DNA of 64,000 nt. Origin: Rhodospirillales bacterium 24-66-33 (lineage in GTDB: Bacteria; Pseudomonadota; Alphaproteobacteria; Reyranellales; Reyranellaceae). The stretch spans positions 1 to 64,000 of the forward strand of contig NCHQ01000007.1 of the NCBI GenBank assembly GCA_002281855.1. The letters run 5' to 3'. The notes beneath the pieces were generated by a model. It was not told the DNA's origin. It ran no database searches and saw only the letters and a program-made list of their open reading frames with translations. Within the stretch, counting starts at the first letter, position 1. Each line of letters starts with the position of its first letter. Positions 1 through 6,876 of this stretch are shown here, piece by piece. The position numbers and the translations under genes were made by a program.

Positions 1-1
1 C

Positions 2-145
2 TGCGCCTCCGACTTGCCGGGCAAGGCGATGAAGCAGGCCGACAACATCGTGCGCAGCACCTCCGTCGCCCGCGCGCGCGAGGACATGACCTTCGCCGCG
101 CCGGAAGAGGTCAAGCAGATCGCCTGCGTCTACGGCTGCGGCTGA
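2..145 (+). CDS. C-terminal end of a gene cut by the window edge (probably phage structural)
   Basis: An open frame enters from the left edge and stops at TGA 143-145, giving 47 residues that end in CVYGCG. The next gene follows 43 bp later on the same strand and is phage-like, so this is probably the end of a late phage gene such as a tail protein. The fragment is too short to place in a family. Reading frame and stop are seen directly; the phage assignment is inferred only from neighbours. Confidence 0.55.
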   Translation, partial: CASDLPGKAMKQADNIVRSTSVARAREDMTFAAPEEVKQIACVYGCG

Positions 146-188
146 CGTTGAACGCCGAACGCCGTTCGCCCTTCAAACAGGAGCTGCC

Positions 189-449
189 ATGTCCGATCCC
201 GTCGTCATGCCGCGCGAGGCGCTGGAAGCCATGCTCGAGGATGCCGCGGAGCGAGGCGCCAAGAAGGCGCTCGCGACCGTCGGCCTCGGAGACGAGGAAG
301 CGCCCGAGCACATCCGCGGTCTCCGCGATCTCTTCGCCATGTACCGCGTCGTGCGCAACGGTGCCCTGAAGCAGATCGGGCAGGGCATCGCGCTGGTCCT
401 GATCGGCGCCCTTGTCCTGTTCGTCTCGACGAAGATCCCAACCAAGTAG
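189..449 (+). CDS. Small one-TM protein of phage lysis region (DUF6127-like)
   Basis: This 86-residue protein has a charged, helical N-terminal half (residues 1-55, with the segment EEAPEHIRGLRDL) and one hydrophobic segment near residues 66-82 (IALVLIGALVLFV). It ends in a short basic tail. The layout resembles small prophage proteins annotated as DUF6127 next to lysis genes; that link is from memory and untested. It sits 8 bp before the muramidase gene and is probably co-transcribed with it. A role in lysis timing, as holin or antiholin, is possible but unproven. Confidence 0.6.
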   Translation: MSDPVVMPREALEAMLEDAAERGAKKALATVGLGDEEAPEHIRGLRDLFAMYRVVRNGALKQIGQGIALVLIGALVLFVSTKIPTK

Positions 450-456
450 GTCCATC

Positions 457-1020
457 ATGACGGAAGCTGACTACCAGGCGGCCGCCGAGAAGCTCGGCGT
501 CGATGTTGCGGCGGTTAGGGCGGTCGCTGAGGTCGAGGCCAGCGGGCAGACCATGTGGAGCATCGCCGGGCATCCCCGCCCGCCGATCCGCCTCGAGGCG
601 CACTGGTTCGGCAAGCTGACCGGCTACCGGTTCAACGAATCGCACCCACACATCTCGCGCCAGCAGTGGACGCCGTCGGTCGCCGCCAAGACCCGCCTGG
701 AGGCGTGGGCACAGTTCGACGAAGCCTCGGCGCTCGACGAGCGCGCCGCCATCCAGGCGACCAGCTGGGGGCTCTTCCAGATCATGGGGTTCCACTACCA
801 GGCGCTGGGTTTCCCGACGCCCCATGAATTCAAGGCGGCGGCATTCACCGAAGCCGGCCAGCTCGATCTGTTCGTGCGGTTCATCATCGCGAACCGGCCT
901 CTGCAAGACGCCCTGCAGCGCAAGGACTGGCACGCTTTCGCCGCCGGCTACAACGGCCCCGGCGCCGTCGGTGTCTATGGGCCGAAGATCGCCAACGCGT
1001 ACGAAAGGCACGCCCGATGA
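457..1020 (+). CDS. N-acetylmuramidase-type endolysin
   Basis: The 187-residue protein matches the N-acetylmuramidase (DUF3380, PF11860) family of phage endolysins that cut the glycan strand of peptidoglycan. The early segment AVAEVEASG (about residues 22-30) carries the expected catalytic glutamate. Later family features are the ATSWGLFQIMG stretch near residue 110 and AAGYNGPG near residue 166. Length is close to a stand-alone domain, with no signal peptide, so export would rely on the adjacent holin-like protein. An upstream in-frame start exists at 412, but ATG 457 gives a family-like N-terminus. It overlaps the next gene by 4 bp (ATGA). Confidence 0.88.
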   Translation: MTEADYQAAAEKLGVDVAAVRAVAEVEASGQTMWSIAGHPRPPIRLEAHWFGKLTGYRFNESHPHISRQQWTPSVAAKTRLEAWAQFDEASALDERAAIQATSWGLFQIMGFHYQALGFPTPHEFKAAAFTEAGQLDLFVRFIIANRPLQDALQRKDWHAFAAGYNGPGAVGVYGPKIANAYERHAR

Positions 1021-1310
1021 CCATCACCAAGGACGAAGTCGCCGCCTTCATGCGGCACGTCTACACCGCCGTCGGCGCCGGGACCGTGGTCGCCGTGGCG
1101 TTCGGTTTCATGGGCCAGGAAGACCTGGGCGAGGGGCTCGGCATTGTCGTCGGCGCCATCGCGGCGTTGCTGCCGATCATCAACGCCCTGCGCGCCAGCC
1201 GGAGCGCCAGCCCGACGGCCCAGATCCGCAAGGTCGAGAGCCTGCCCGACGTGACGGTCGTCCCGATCACGCCGAAGGGCGACGAGATGGTGGAGAAGGC
1301 GAAGAAGTAG
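1017..1310 (+). CDS. Holin-like two-TM membrane protein
   Basis: The 97-residue protein has two hydrophobic segments, about residues 17-32 (AVGAGTVVAVAFGFMG) and 40-57 (GIVVGAIAALLPIINAL), then a soluble basic tail ending in KAKK. Size, two TM helices, charged C-terminus and its place directly after the endolysin (ATGA overlap) are typical of phage holins, which release the endolysin to the periplasm. No specific holin family could be named from sequence alone. Confidence 0.65.
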   Translation: MTITKDEVAAFMRHVYTAVGAGTVVAVAFGFMGQEDLGEGLGIVVGAIAALLPIINALRASRSASPTAQIRKVESLPDVTVVPITPKGDEMVEKAKK

Positions 1311-1345
1311 CCGGCCGCCGGTCGGTTCAAACCCAGGAGAGAACG

Positions 1346-1765
1346 ATGAAGAAGATGGCAACGGCCCTCGCGGCCGCGATGATGCTTGCCCTGATGGCCG
1401 TCCTGCCGGCCTGCAGCGGCACCGTGCAGGAGCGACAGGAGAGCGCCGATCAGGTGTTCGGCACCGCCAAGATGAGCCTCGTGGTCGCGACCGGACTCGT
1501 GAGCGTCTACAACCTGATGCCGGTGTGCAGCGACCAGAGCCTGCCGCCGCCGCTCTGCTACAGCGAGGCCGTCGGCGACATCCTCAACAAGGGGCTTGCG
1601 GGCGCCGCTGCCGCCATCGAGTCCAGCGAGGCCATCTTCGCCGCGGCCAACACCGACGAAGCCGCGCGCCTGAAGGCGGCGAACGTCGCCCAGGCCATCA
1701 TCGCCGAGCTGCTGCGCAACCTCACCAAGTTCGGACTGACGCAGATCAAGTCGGGTGCGGGCTGA
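1346..1765 (+). CDS. Prophage lipoprotein of unknown function
   Basis: The 139-residue protein starts with a lipoprotein signal: MKK, a hydrophobic core, then the lipobox LPAC with Cys at residue 23. The mature part is alanine-rich and helical with two further Cys (PVCS and PLCY). ATG 1346 is chosen because an AGGAGAG ribosome site lies just upstream and the signal peptide begins there. It lies between holin-like and spanin-like genes and shares the A of its TGA with the next ATG, so translation is probably coupled. Function unknown; an envelope role in lysis or superinfection exclusion is a guess. Confidence 0.65.
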   Translation: MKKMATALAAAMMLALMAVLPACSGTVQERQESADQVFGTAKMSLVVATGLVSVYNLMPVCSDQSLPPPLCYSEAVGDILNKGLAGAAAAIESSEAIFAAANTDEAARLKAANVAQAIIAELLRNLTKFGLTQIKSGAG

Positions 1766-1995
1766 TGTGGAGCGCGATCGCGACCATGGCCGCCGCCGCC
1801 CTGGGCTTCCTCGGCAAGCTGATGGCGGGCGACGGCGGCAAGGCCGACCAGCGCGAGCTAGGCCGCGCCGAACAGCAGGTCACCGATCTGAAGACGGGCA
1901 CGGCGACCATCCGCGCCGCGACCGAAGCCGCCCACGAAGCCGAAACCCGACCGGAGCCCGACCATGATCCGAACGATCGCAGCTTGCGCCGTTAG
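1765..1995 (+). CDS. Rz-like inner-membrane spanin subunit (i-spanin candidate)
   Basis: The 76-residue protein has an N-terminal hydrophobic anchor (about residues 2-21) followed by a charged helical segment (ADQRELGRAEQQVTDLK and beyond) likely to form a coiled coil. This is the plan of i-spanins, which span the periplasm and pair with a short outer-membrane lipoprotein. The start ATG overlaps the previous stop. The last 32 bp overlap, in another frame, the start of a small lipoprotein gene, the hallmark Rz/Rz1 arrangement. The call rests on architecture and position; sequence similarity to known spanins was not tested. Confidence 0.6.
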   Translation: MWSAIATMAAAALGFLGKLMAGDGGKADQRELGRAEQQVTDLKTGTATIRAATEAAHEAETRPEPDHDPNDRSLRR

Positions 1996-2212
1996 CCTGG
2001 CGCTGGGCGGCTGCCTTGGCGATGACGCCCCGCCGCCCGTGACCGCCATGCCGACCTCTGCCGCGGCCTGCGAGGCGCTGCGGCCGGGCTTCCCGGTGCG
2101 CGAGATCACCTATGACGGCAAGGCCGACACGCCGCAGACCGTGACCGAGGTGCGCGCCGGCAACACGCGGGCCCGCTCGCTCAACGCCCGCTTCGAGGCG
2201 ACGTGCCCGTGA
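1964..2212 (+). CDS. Rz1-like outer-membrane lipoprotein (o-spanin candidate)
   Basis: The 82-residue protein has a short lipoprotein signal with lipobox LGGC (Cys near residue 17), followed by a proline-rich stretch (DDAPPPVTAMP) as in many Rz1 proteins. It starts inside the preceding i-spanin-like gene in a shifted frame, overlapping 32 bp. At 65 mature residues it is somewhat longer than lambda Rz1. Paired with the upstream anchor protein it would fuse inner and outer membranes at lysis. Confidence 0.6.
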   Translation: MIRTIAACAVSLALGGCLGDDAPPPVTAMPTSAAACEALRPGFPVREITYDGKADTPQTVTEVRAGNTRARSLNARFEATCP

Positions 2213-2243
2213 TGGGTGCCTTGATCAAGGGGGACGCCGGGCG

Positions 2244-2678
2244 ATGAGCGTCATCATATTCTTGGTGCTGCTGGCGGCGGCAATCATGGCGACGCTCTTC
2301 GTCTATAGCGGCGTCGTTTTCGGCATTCCAGGCAACGGGCTGCGGGTGTTTGTGCTAGTCGCCTTGGCTATTCTGGCGGCCTGGCAGTGCACGACCGCGA
2401 TGGCGCACGGTGACGCCGCCTGGATCATGGCCGAGCCGCGCTACGTCGACCGCGACGGCGTCCACTGCTGCGGCCCGTCGGACTGCCGCCGCGAGCACGC
2501 CGCCAAGTTCCGCGAGACGCCGGCCGGGATCGAGATCGTGACCGGTGCCGGCGACGTGGTCCTGATGCCGCGCCACCTGGTCGGGCAGGGGCTCTATCCG
2601 TCGATCAATCAGGACTGGTGGGTCTGCGTCCGCGGCGGCGTCGTGCGGTGCGTCTTCAAGCCGACGACGGGAGGGTGA
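2244..2678 (+). CDS. Conserved prophage membrane protein with Cys-rich domain
   Basis: The 144-residue protein has two TM segments (about residues 3-25 and 33-54) followed by a soluble domain, probably periplasmic. That domain carries the Cys-rich motif HCCGPSDCRR and a C-terminal part with WWVCVRGG and VVRCVF. The clustered cysteines suggest disulfides or metal binding. Similar small proteins are common in alphaproteobacterial prophages but their role is unknown to me. It ends 2 bp before the methyltransferase start. Confidence 0.55.
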   Translation: MSVIIFLVLLAAAIMATLFVYSGVVFGIPGNGLRVFVLVALAILAAWQCTTAMAHGDAAWIMAEPRYVDRDGVHCCGPSDCRREHAAKFRETPAGIEIVTGAGDVVLMPRHLVGQGLYPSINQDWWVCVRGGVVRCVFKPTTGG

Positions 2679-2680
2679 GC

Positions 2681-3667
2681 ATGGCCGCCGAAGTCCGGCA
2701 TGGCGATGCCGCCTCCGTTCTGCGTGCCATGCCGGCCGCGTCCGTCGACATGATCTATCTCGATCCGCCGTTCGGAACGCAGGTCGATTGGGTCGGGAAG
2801 GCGGGCCGATTCAGCGACAAGTTCAAGTGGGACGACGAAAGCAAATCCCTGTGGGCGCAAATGACGTCCGCCCATCCGGTGCTCGCCAGCATCCTCGAAG
2901 GGGCCACCGTAGCGCCGCGCGACCGTGCCTACTTGGTTCGCATGGTGCTCCTATTTGCCGAGCTTCGCCGCGTCCTGCATCCGGCCGGCACGCTATGGCT
3001 GCACTGCGACGACACCATGTCGGCTTATCTGCGGTTGGCGCTCGACGGCGTCTTCGGCATTGAGCGGGCCATGGGCGGCGTGATCTGGAAGCGGACGAAT
3101 GCCCACAACACGGCCCGCAGCTTCGGCAGGGTCCACGACTCCATCTTCGTCTATGGCCTGACCCGCGCGGCTAAATGGCGACTACACCGGACGCGACACC
3201 CATTGATCCAGGGCGACCCATGCGAGGGCGCAGTGGTCGTCGATGGCTTCATCGACAAGCTGTTCCTGAACCCAACCAGCAAGGAACGCGTCGGCTACCC
3301 GACACAGAAGCCGGTCGCGCTGCTGGAGCAATTCATCGCGGCCGCCACGATGGCAGGCGACGTCGTGCTCGATCCGACATGCGGCAGCGGCACGACCTTG
3401 GTCGCCGCCACGAAGATGGGGCGCCGCGCCATCGGCATCGATGCCTCGGCCGATGCCTGCGCCGTGGCTCGACGACGCCTCGCCGAAATGGAGAGTGAGA
3501 CCAATGGGAAAGCATGCCGGGAATCGGGGAAGGGCTCGCGGCGTCCGCGTCGCGCCGGAAGCGTGGGAGACCTTTTTGAGCCTGCTCCCCACGATGAGCG
3601 CTATCGAAATCAGCAAACAACCCGGCATGCCGTCAGCGCCGGCTTTTATCAGGAAGCGGCGGACTGA
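2681..3667 (+). CDS. Orphan site-specific DNA methyltransferase, beta-type
   Basis: This is a 328-residue N6-adenine or N4-cytosine methyltransferase. Motif IV DPPFGTQ (about residues 27-33) comes first. The AdoMet-binding motif I, LDPTCGSGTT, follows GYPTQKP and lies near residue 230, so the order is beta-type. No restriction enzyme lies beside it, so it is an orphan, as often in phages. The middle between FVYGL and ERVGYPTQKP is short compared with related enzymes, where a target-recognition region usually sits. ATG 2681 is preferred over an earlier frame start because it follows GAGGG. The last ~55 codons overlap the next gene in another frame. Confidence 0.85.
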   Translation: MAAEVRHGDAASVLRAMPAASVDMIYLDPPFGTQVDWVGKAGRFSDKFKWDDESKSLWAQMTSAHPVLASILEGATVAPRDRAYLVRMVLLFAELRRVLHPAGTLWLHCDDTMSAYLRLALDGVFGIERAMGGVIWKRTNAHNTARSFGRVHDSIFVYGLTRAAKWRLHRTRHPLIQGDPCEGAVVVDGFIDKLFLNPTSKERVGYPTQKPVALLEQFIAAATMAGDVVLDPTCGSGTTLVAATKMGRRAIGIDASADACAVARRRLAEMESETNGKACRESGKGSRRPRRAGSVGDLFEPAPHDERYRNQQTTRHAVSAGFYQEAAD

Positions 3668-4322
3668 TCCCGTGTTTCGGGCGTGCGCCGAGGCCATCCT
3701 GCGGACGCGCCGACTGAACAACAGCGGCCGCCCGCGCGTCACGGCGGATCGCGTCGACCGATTCCTGCTGCGGCTCAAGGAGGTCGGGCCTCGCGTCGCG
3801 ATGGGTGAGTCCGGCGCGCCGTCGATGGCATGGGTTCAGAAGCGCCGGCTCCGCGACGAGGGCTTTGCCGAGCGACTGTCGGCGGCCCGCTTCCTGTTCC
3901 GCAAGCTGTACTGCGAGCGCACCGGTCACCAGGGATTCGGCGGCCGACCGGCATGCACGCCCGCCCAGCGAGCAGCGAAGCGGAAGGCGGAGGGCAAGGT
4001 CAGCCGCTTCAACGTCGCGCAGGTGCCGCTACGGGAGCGGCTGCACGGGAACGAACTCTATGCCGCCGTCGCTGCGGCCGTGCCGCGCCGCCTGCTGGCA
4101 TATGATCGCGACGACGTGATCGCCGATGTCGTGGCTGGCGTTCTTGATGGCTCGTTCCGTCTCGACGACCTCGCGGCCGCGGTGAAGCAGAGCATCAAGC
4201 AGCACAACCGCCTGTTCGGCGGATACGGCACGGTGTCGATCGATCGGCCGCTATTCCCAGGCAGCGATCTCACCATCGGCGACCGGCTCGTCTCACCCGA
4301 GGTGCACCCTTACGCCGACTGA
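3504..4322 (+). CDS. Putative phage DNA-binding protein: terminase-small-like repeats plus sigma-like C-terminus
   Basis: The 272-residue protein is highly basic. Two segments look like helix-turn-helix units of Sf6-type small terminases: SKQPGMPSAPAFIRKRRTD (near residue 40) and SGAPSMAWVQKRR (near residue 104). The last ~75 residues (YDRDDVIADVV and SIDRPLFPG) recall sigma-70 region 2-like segments of phage proteins. Both matches are by eye. ATG 3504 lies 164 bp inside the methyltransferase gene. No other gene follows on this strand before a strong terminator, so it probably ends the operon. It could be a small terminase or a late-transcription regulator. Confidence 0.5.
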   Translation: MGKHAGNRGRARGVRVAPEAWETFLSLLPTMSAIEISKQPGMPSAPAFIRKRRTDPVFRACAEAILRTRRLNNSGRPRVTADRVDRFLLRLKEVGPRVAMGESGAPSMAWVQKRRLRDEGFAERLSAARFLFRKLYCERTGHQGFGGRPACTPAQRAAKRKAEGKVSRFNVAQVPLRERLHGNELYAAVAAAVPRRLLAYDRDDVIADVVAGVLDGSFRLDDLAAAVKQSIKQHNRLFGGYGTVSIDRPLFPGSDLTIGDRLVSPEVHPYAD

Positions 4323-4409
4323 CCAATCTGCGCCACGGCGCACACGAGGTCGGGGACTGGAGCGATCCGGACCCGGCATGCCCGTCTTGGGTATCCTCCC
4401 TCGTAAACT

Positions 4410-4446
4410 CGCCCGCTGCCCTTCGGGGTGGCGGGCGGTTTTTTTT
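4410..4446 (+). terminator. Rho-independent terminator at the end of the phage operon
   Basis: A 12-bp stem (CGCCCGCTGCCC with GGGTGGCGGGCG, two G-T pairs) closed by a TTCG tetraloop is followed by eight consecutive T. It lies 88 bp after the terminase/sigma-like gene and separates the phage late-type block from the following two-gene cassette. Confidence 0.92.
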
Positions 4447-4589
4447 CGTTTCGGAAGCGCGCCCCCGGCCACACAACCATAAAATGCAGCGGCGTCGCCA
4501 TTTTTTCACTATTTAACAATGGGTTGGCAACGATGCGGGCTCAGAGGCGCTATTGACAGAATTCATGAGCTCTTGCAGGAAGCAATCCG

Positions 4590-4865
4590 ATGACGATCTT
4601 CGCTATCCTTACCCCGGCAGAGAATCCGCAGTTGGGAAGCGATATCGCCAGGCTTTTTCCCGAGAACCATTTCCAGGTGGCGCCGAACCAGTGGCTCGTA
4701 GCAGCCTCGGGCACTACCGCAAAAGAAGTCAGCGACAAGCTGGACATCACGGAAGGCGGGAAGGGAAAGGCGCTGATCATCTCTGTCGGCAACTACTACG
4801 GACGGCACTCGACCGATCTGTGGGAGTGGATCAAGGCCAAGTGGGACCTGAAGCCAAATGGCTAA
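4590..4865 (+). CDS. Small protein of unknown function, first of a two-gene cassette
   Basis: The 91-residue protein begins MTIFAILTPAENPQLG and has alternating beta and alpha character. Features include QWLVAASGTT, ALIISVGNYYGR and the C-terminal helix DLWEWIKAKW. A small ferredoxin-like fold of the Cas2/VapD size class is conceivable but not shown. AGGA lies 9 bp upstream of ATG. The gene starts after a strong terminator and overlaps the next gene by 8 bp, so the pair forms its own unit. It has more AT-rich codons than the flanking phage genes. Confidence 0.6.
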   Translation: MTIFAILTPAENPQLGSDIARLFPENHFQVAPNQWLVAASGTTAKEVSDKLDITEGGKGKALIISVGNYYGRHSTDLWEWIKAKWDLKPNG

Positions 4866-5235
4866 GGGCGGATCAAAGAACACTTCTGATAGCAGCACGC
4901 CGGGAGATCGCCCGGTTGTTCCGCCGACCGATCTTTACGCAACCTCCGACATCCGCTTCGTCACGCTAGAAGTCGGGAAGCTGACTGCCAAGGTCGATCG
5001 TCTGATTGAGGACGTCGGCAAGCATACCGGCAAAGTTTCCGACCTTGAGCGCGCAGTTGATCGCGTGAAGACCGCGGGATGGGCCTTCAGCATTATCATC
5101 GGCGTGGTAGGGGTCGTGCTGTGGGCGCTGTTCGGTGAGAACATCAAGCACAACACTCGCAGCGTCGTTGCTCCGCCTCCTGCGCCCGCTTTCTCTGCGC
5201 CACCCCCGCCGACTGCTAACGACCTGAAGCGCTAA
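4858..5235 (+). CDS. Coiled-coil single-TM protein, second of the two-gene cassette
   Basis: The 125-residue protein has a polar N-terminus, a helical stretch (about residues 35-70; VTLEVGKLTAKVDRLIEDVG) likely to form a coiled coil, one TM segment (about residues 74-96; AFSIIIGVVGVVLWALF), and a proline-rich tail (VVAPPPAPAFSAPPPP). It overlaps the upstream gene by 8 bp and is presumably co-translated. Function unknown. A membrane partner of the small upstream protein, as in toxin or exclusion pairs, is a hypothesis only. Confidence 0.6.
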   Translation: MAKGGSKNTSDSSTPGDRPVVPPTDLYATSDIRFVTLEVGKLTAKVDRLIEDVGKHTGKVSDLERAVDRVKTAGWAFSIIIGVVGVVLWALFGENIKHNTRSVVAPPPAPAFSAPPPPTANDLKR

Positions 5236-5359
5236 GCTCCGCCAGGGTCGGTCACCTTGAGATGCCGGCCCGCTTGCGTCGGAGGGGCGATTCGCACCCC
5301 CAGCCGATCACCTCCCGCCCAGCCGAGAAACCGAACACCACCCGCCCCGTTGCCCGCCC

Positions 5360-5575
5360 ATGCCCTCCAAGCCCGAGTCCCTGGCGCTGCACATCATGCG
5401 GTCCCTCTACGACGCGACCGCCGGTCGGCCGATGCAGTGGCGCTCGCTGGCCGGGATCTCCGACGTCGACGAGACGCGGGAGGCCGTGCAACTCGCCGTG
5501 GATCGCGGATGGCTGCTGGTCGAGGGCGGGCATTCGGTTTGCCTCACGGACGAGGGGCGGCGGGCCTGCGAATGA
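5360..5575 (+). CDS. Small winged-helix-like protein
   Basis: The 71-residue protein reads as a compact helical domain with a wing-like end: ALHIMRSLYDATAGRPMQWRSLAGI, then AVQLAVDRGWLLVEGGHSVCLTDEGRR. The GWLLVEGGHSVCLTDEGRR pattern is typical of winged-helix domains. Nothing else is attached. It is the last recognisable gene of the phage-like block, 124 bp after the cassette. It may be a small DNA-binding regulator. Confidence 0.5.
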   Translation: MPSKPESLALHIMRSLYDATAGRPMQWRSLAGISDVDETREAVQLAVDRGWLLVEGGHSVCLTDEGRRACE

Positions 5576-5760
5576 AGGACCGGCCATGCCGCCGAGCTGT
5601 TTGCATTTTCTGCAAACACCTCCCGCCGTCCAACCGCCCGCCCGCGCCAGCCATTTGCCAGCCAGACAGCCGCCGTCCATGTCGCGCGCACTCCGGGGCC
5701 TTCGGGCGGGATCGCGCTCAGCGGGCGGATTTGGGCGGGCGGCGAAGGGGTGGCCGGATC

Positions 5761-5814
5761 GGTGGGAGCCGCTTGCGGCAAAACCCTTGCAGCGCTATGC
5801 CACGGGCTCACCGG
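5761..5814 (+). repeat. Direct repeat, copy A
   Basis: It begins GGTGGGAGCCGCTTGCGGC and ends GGGCTCACCGG. It matches copy B at 6877-6929 over about 54 bp with a handful of substitutions and one single-base indel. GCCGCTTGCGGC inside it is a small perfect palindrome. The two copies lie in the same orientation on either side of the hydrolase gene. Confidence 0.75.
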
Positions 5815-5878
5815 TGGGAGCCGCCAAGTCGTTGATCTGCTCGTCTGCTGCGAGGTCGCCCCCAGCTACCAACTCCCT

Positions 5879-5915
5879 CACCAACCGATTGAAAACACTA
5901 CACAATCGGTTGGTG
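5879..5915. repeat. Perfect 13-bp inverted repeat
   Basis: CACCAACCGATTG (5879-5891) and CAATCGGTTGGTG (5903-5915) are exact inverted copies with an 11-nt AT-rich spacer. There is no T-run on the right; the following bases are G-rich. On the minus strand it lies 3' of the hydrolase gene, so it could act as a weak terminator, an operator, or a recombination site. Confidence 0.7.
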
Positions 5916-6007
5916 GGACGGGGGGGCCTGATCGGGGGGAGCTTTTCAGCGCTTCCTGTAGCGGTTGGCCTCTTTCCCGGGGCGAGCCGTACCCAAACTC
6001 CAGAATC

Positions 6008-6727
6008 TCAAGTGTCGGCCAGAAGCCGGAAGCGTCGCCCCTTCCTGCGTCCCTTCAACTTGAAATGATGTTCACCGGACACGTACTCCCCAGCGACAAT
6101 CGCCGCGGCCACATCAGGATGAGTCCTCAGGTAGAAGGCCTCGTCGAAACGCGCCCCCTTGGCCGGCAATTGCCGCTGAACGGTGTCCAGGAATTTCATT
6201 ACCTTCTGGGCAACCGCGTCCCACTCGGACGGTGACAAATCAAAATCGTGGTCGGTGTCCACAAATCTTACGGTTACAGCCGGCGAAAGCGCGTAGTTCT
6301 CCGTGATGTCAATTGCTCCGTAAGTATCCCGCGTCCCTTGGAAGATCAGTGTAGGCACCGTGATATGAGCCAGGTGGCTGAATCGAAGCGGCTCCAACAC
6401 ACTACTCGGATGTCGGAACGGATAAGCAAAACAAACGACCGCCTTAACCGGCCGACGCATGGCAAACAAAGTGGCCACGCGACCGCCGGATGACCTTCCG
6501 ATCAACACTTCCTGTCCTGCTTCCTCGTTCGCCGGAACCATTTCCTCCAAGAGCGCGACTCGCTCCGATACGCTGAGGCGCGAAGGCGATTCCTCGTTCC
6601 GAACTTTTATCTCCTCTCTGCCAATCCACTTCGAGAACACCGGCGCCAGCCGCTGCCGAGCTGCATCCTCGACAGCCGTTCTTTTCAGAAATGAATCACC
6701 TGAAAGGAAATAGGCAGGACCAAACAT
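6008..6727 (-). CDS. Alpha/beta-hydrolase fused to a YLxxxPDV-type C-terminal domain
   Basis: The 239-residue protein has a nucleophile elbow GRSSGG (near residue 78), a TLIFQGTRD segment with a candidate acid residue, and DTDHDF with a candidate catalytic His. This is the dienelactone-hydrolase/KANL3-like pattern. The last ~50 residues (FDEAFYLRTHPDVAAA and SGEHHFKLKGRRKGRR) match a small domain often found beside glycosyltransferases and surface-associated proteins. ATG 6727 is preferred to TTG 6745 because GAGGAG lies 10 bp before it. Base composition is lower in GC than the flanking genes. The gene stands alone between two direct repeats, suggesting acquisition. Substrate unknown. Confidence 0.7.
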   Translation of the reverse strand: MFGPAYFLSGDSFLKRTAVEDAARQRLAPVFSKWIGREEIKVRNEESPSRLSVSERVALLEEMVPANEEAGQEVLIGRSSGGRVATLFAMRRPVKAVVCFAYPFRHPSSVLEPLRFSHLAHITVPTLIFQGTRDTYGAIDITENYALSPAVTVRFVDTDHDFDLSPSEWDAVAQKVMKFLDTVQRQLPAKGARFDEAFYLRTHPDVAAAIVAGEYVSGEHHFKLKGRRKGRRFRLLADT

Positions 6728-6876
6728 CAAACTGACACTCCTCAAATGAACTCACAGACTGGCGCGAACGGCGGTTCCAAAGCAGCCTTGCCGACTTGGG
6801 CACCGGTAGTCGCGGGCAGGCCGCCCTGAGTCCGGAGATCGCGGCACAGGGATCTCTATATTTGACTCGCCATAAC

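Larger units (their letters stand above)
5576..6007. other. Gene-poor junction downstream of the phage block
   Basis: No convincing coding frame was found in these 432 bp. The stretch holds a short palindrome (TTTGCA, 5-nt gap, TGCAAA at 5600-5616), copy A of a 54-bp direct repeat (5761-5814) with a partial third copy of its first 15 bp at 5811-5825, and a perfect 13-bp inverted repeat at 5879-5915. Such structure fits an element end or integration scar, but no integrase or target gene is present to prove it. Confidence 0.5.

Noticed and set aside
4553..4558. A perfect -35-like TTGACA before the two-gene cassette
   Set aside because: No acceptable -10 box lies 16-18 bp downstream, so a promoter was not annotated there.
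5270..5330. A tRNA-like T-arm (GGGGCGATTCGCACCCC) after the two-gene cassette
   Set aside because: The loop does not fit the TTCRANY pattern and no acceptor, D or anticodon arms could be built on either strand.
5750..6235. A frame through repeat copy A that reads CGKTLAALCHG, like a P-loop
   Set aside because: The segment is produced by the repeat sequence, and the frame then runs antisense through the hydrolase gene; no NTPase fold follows.
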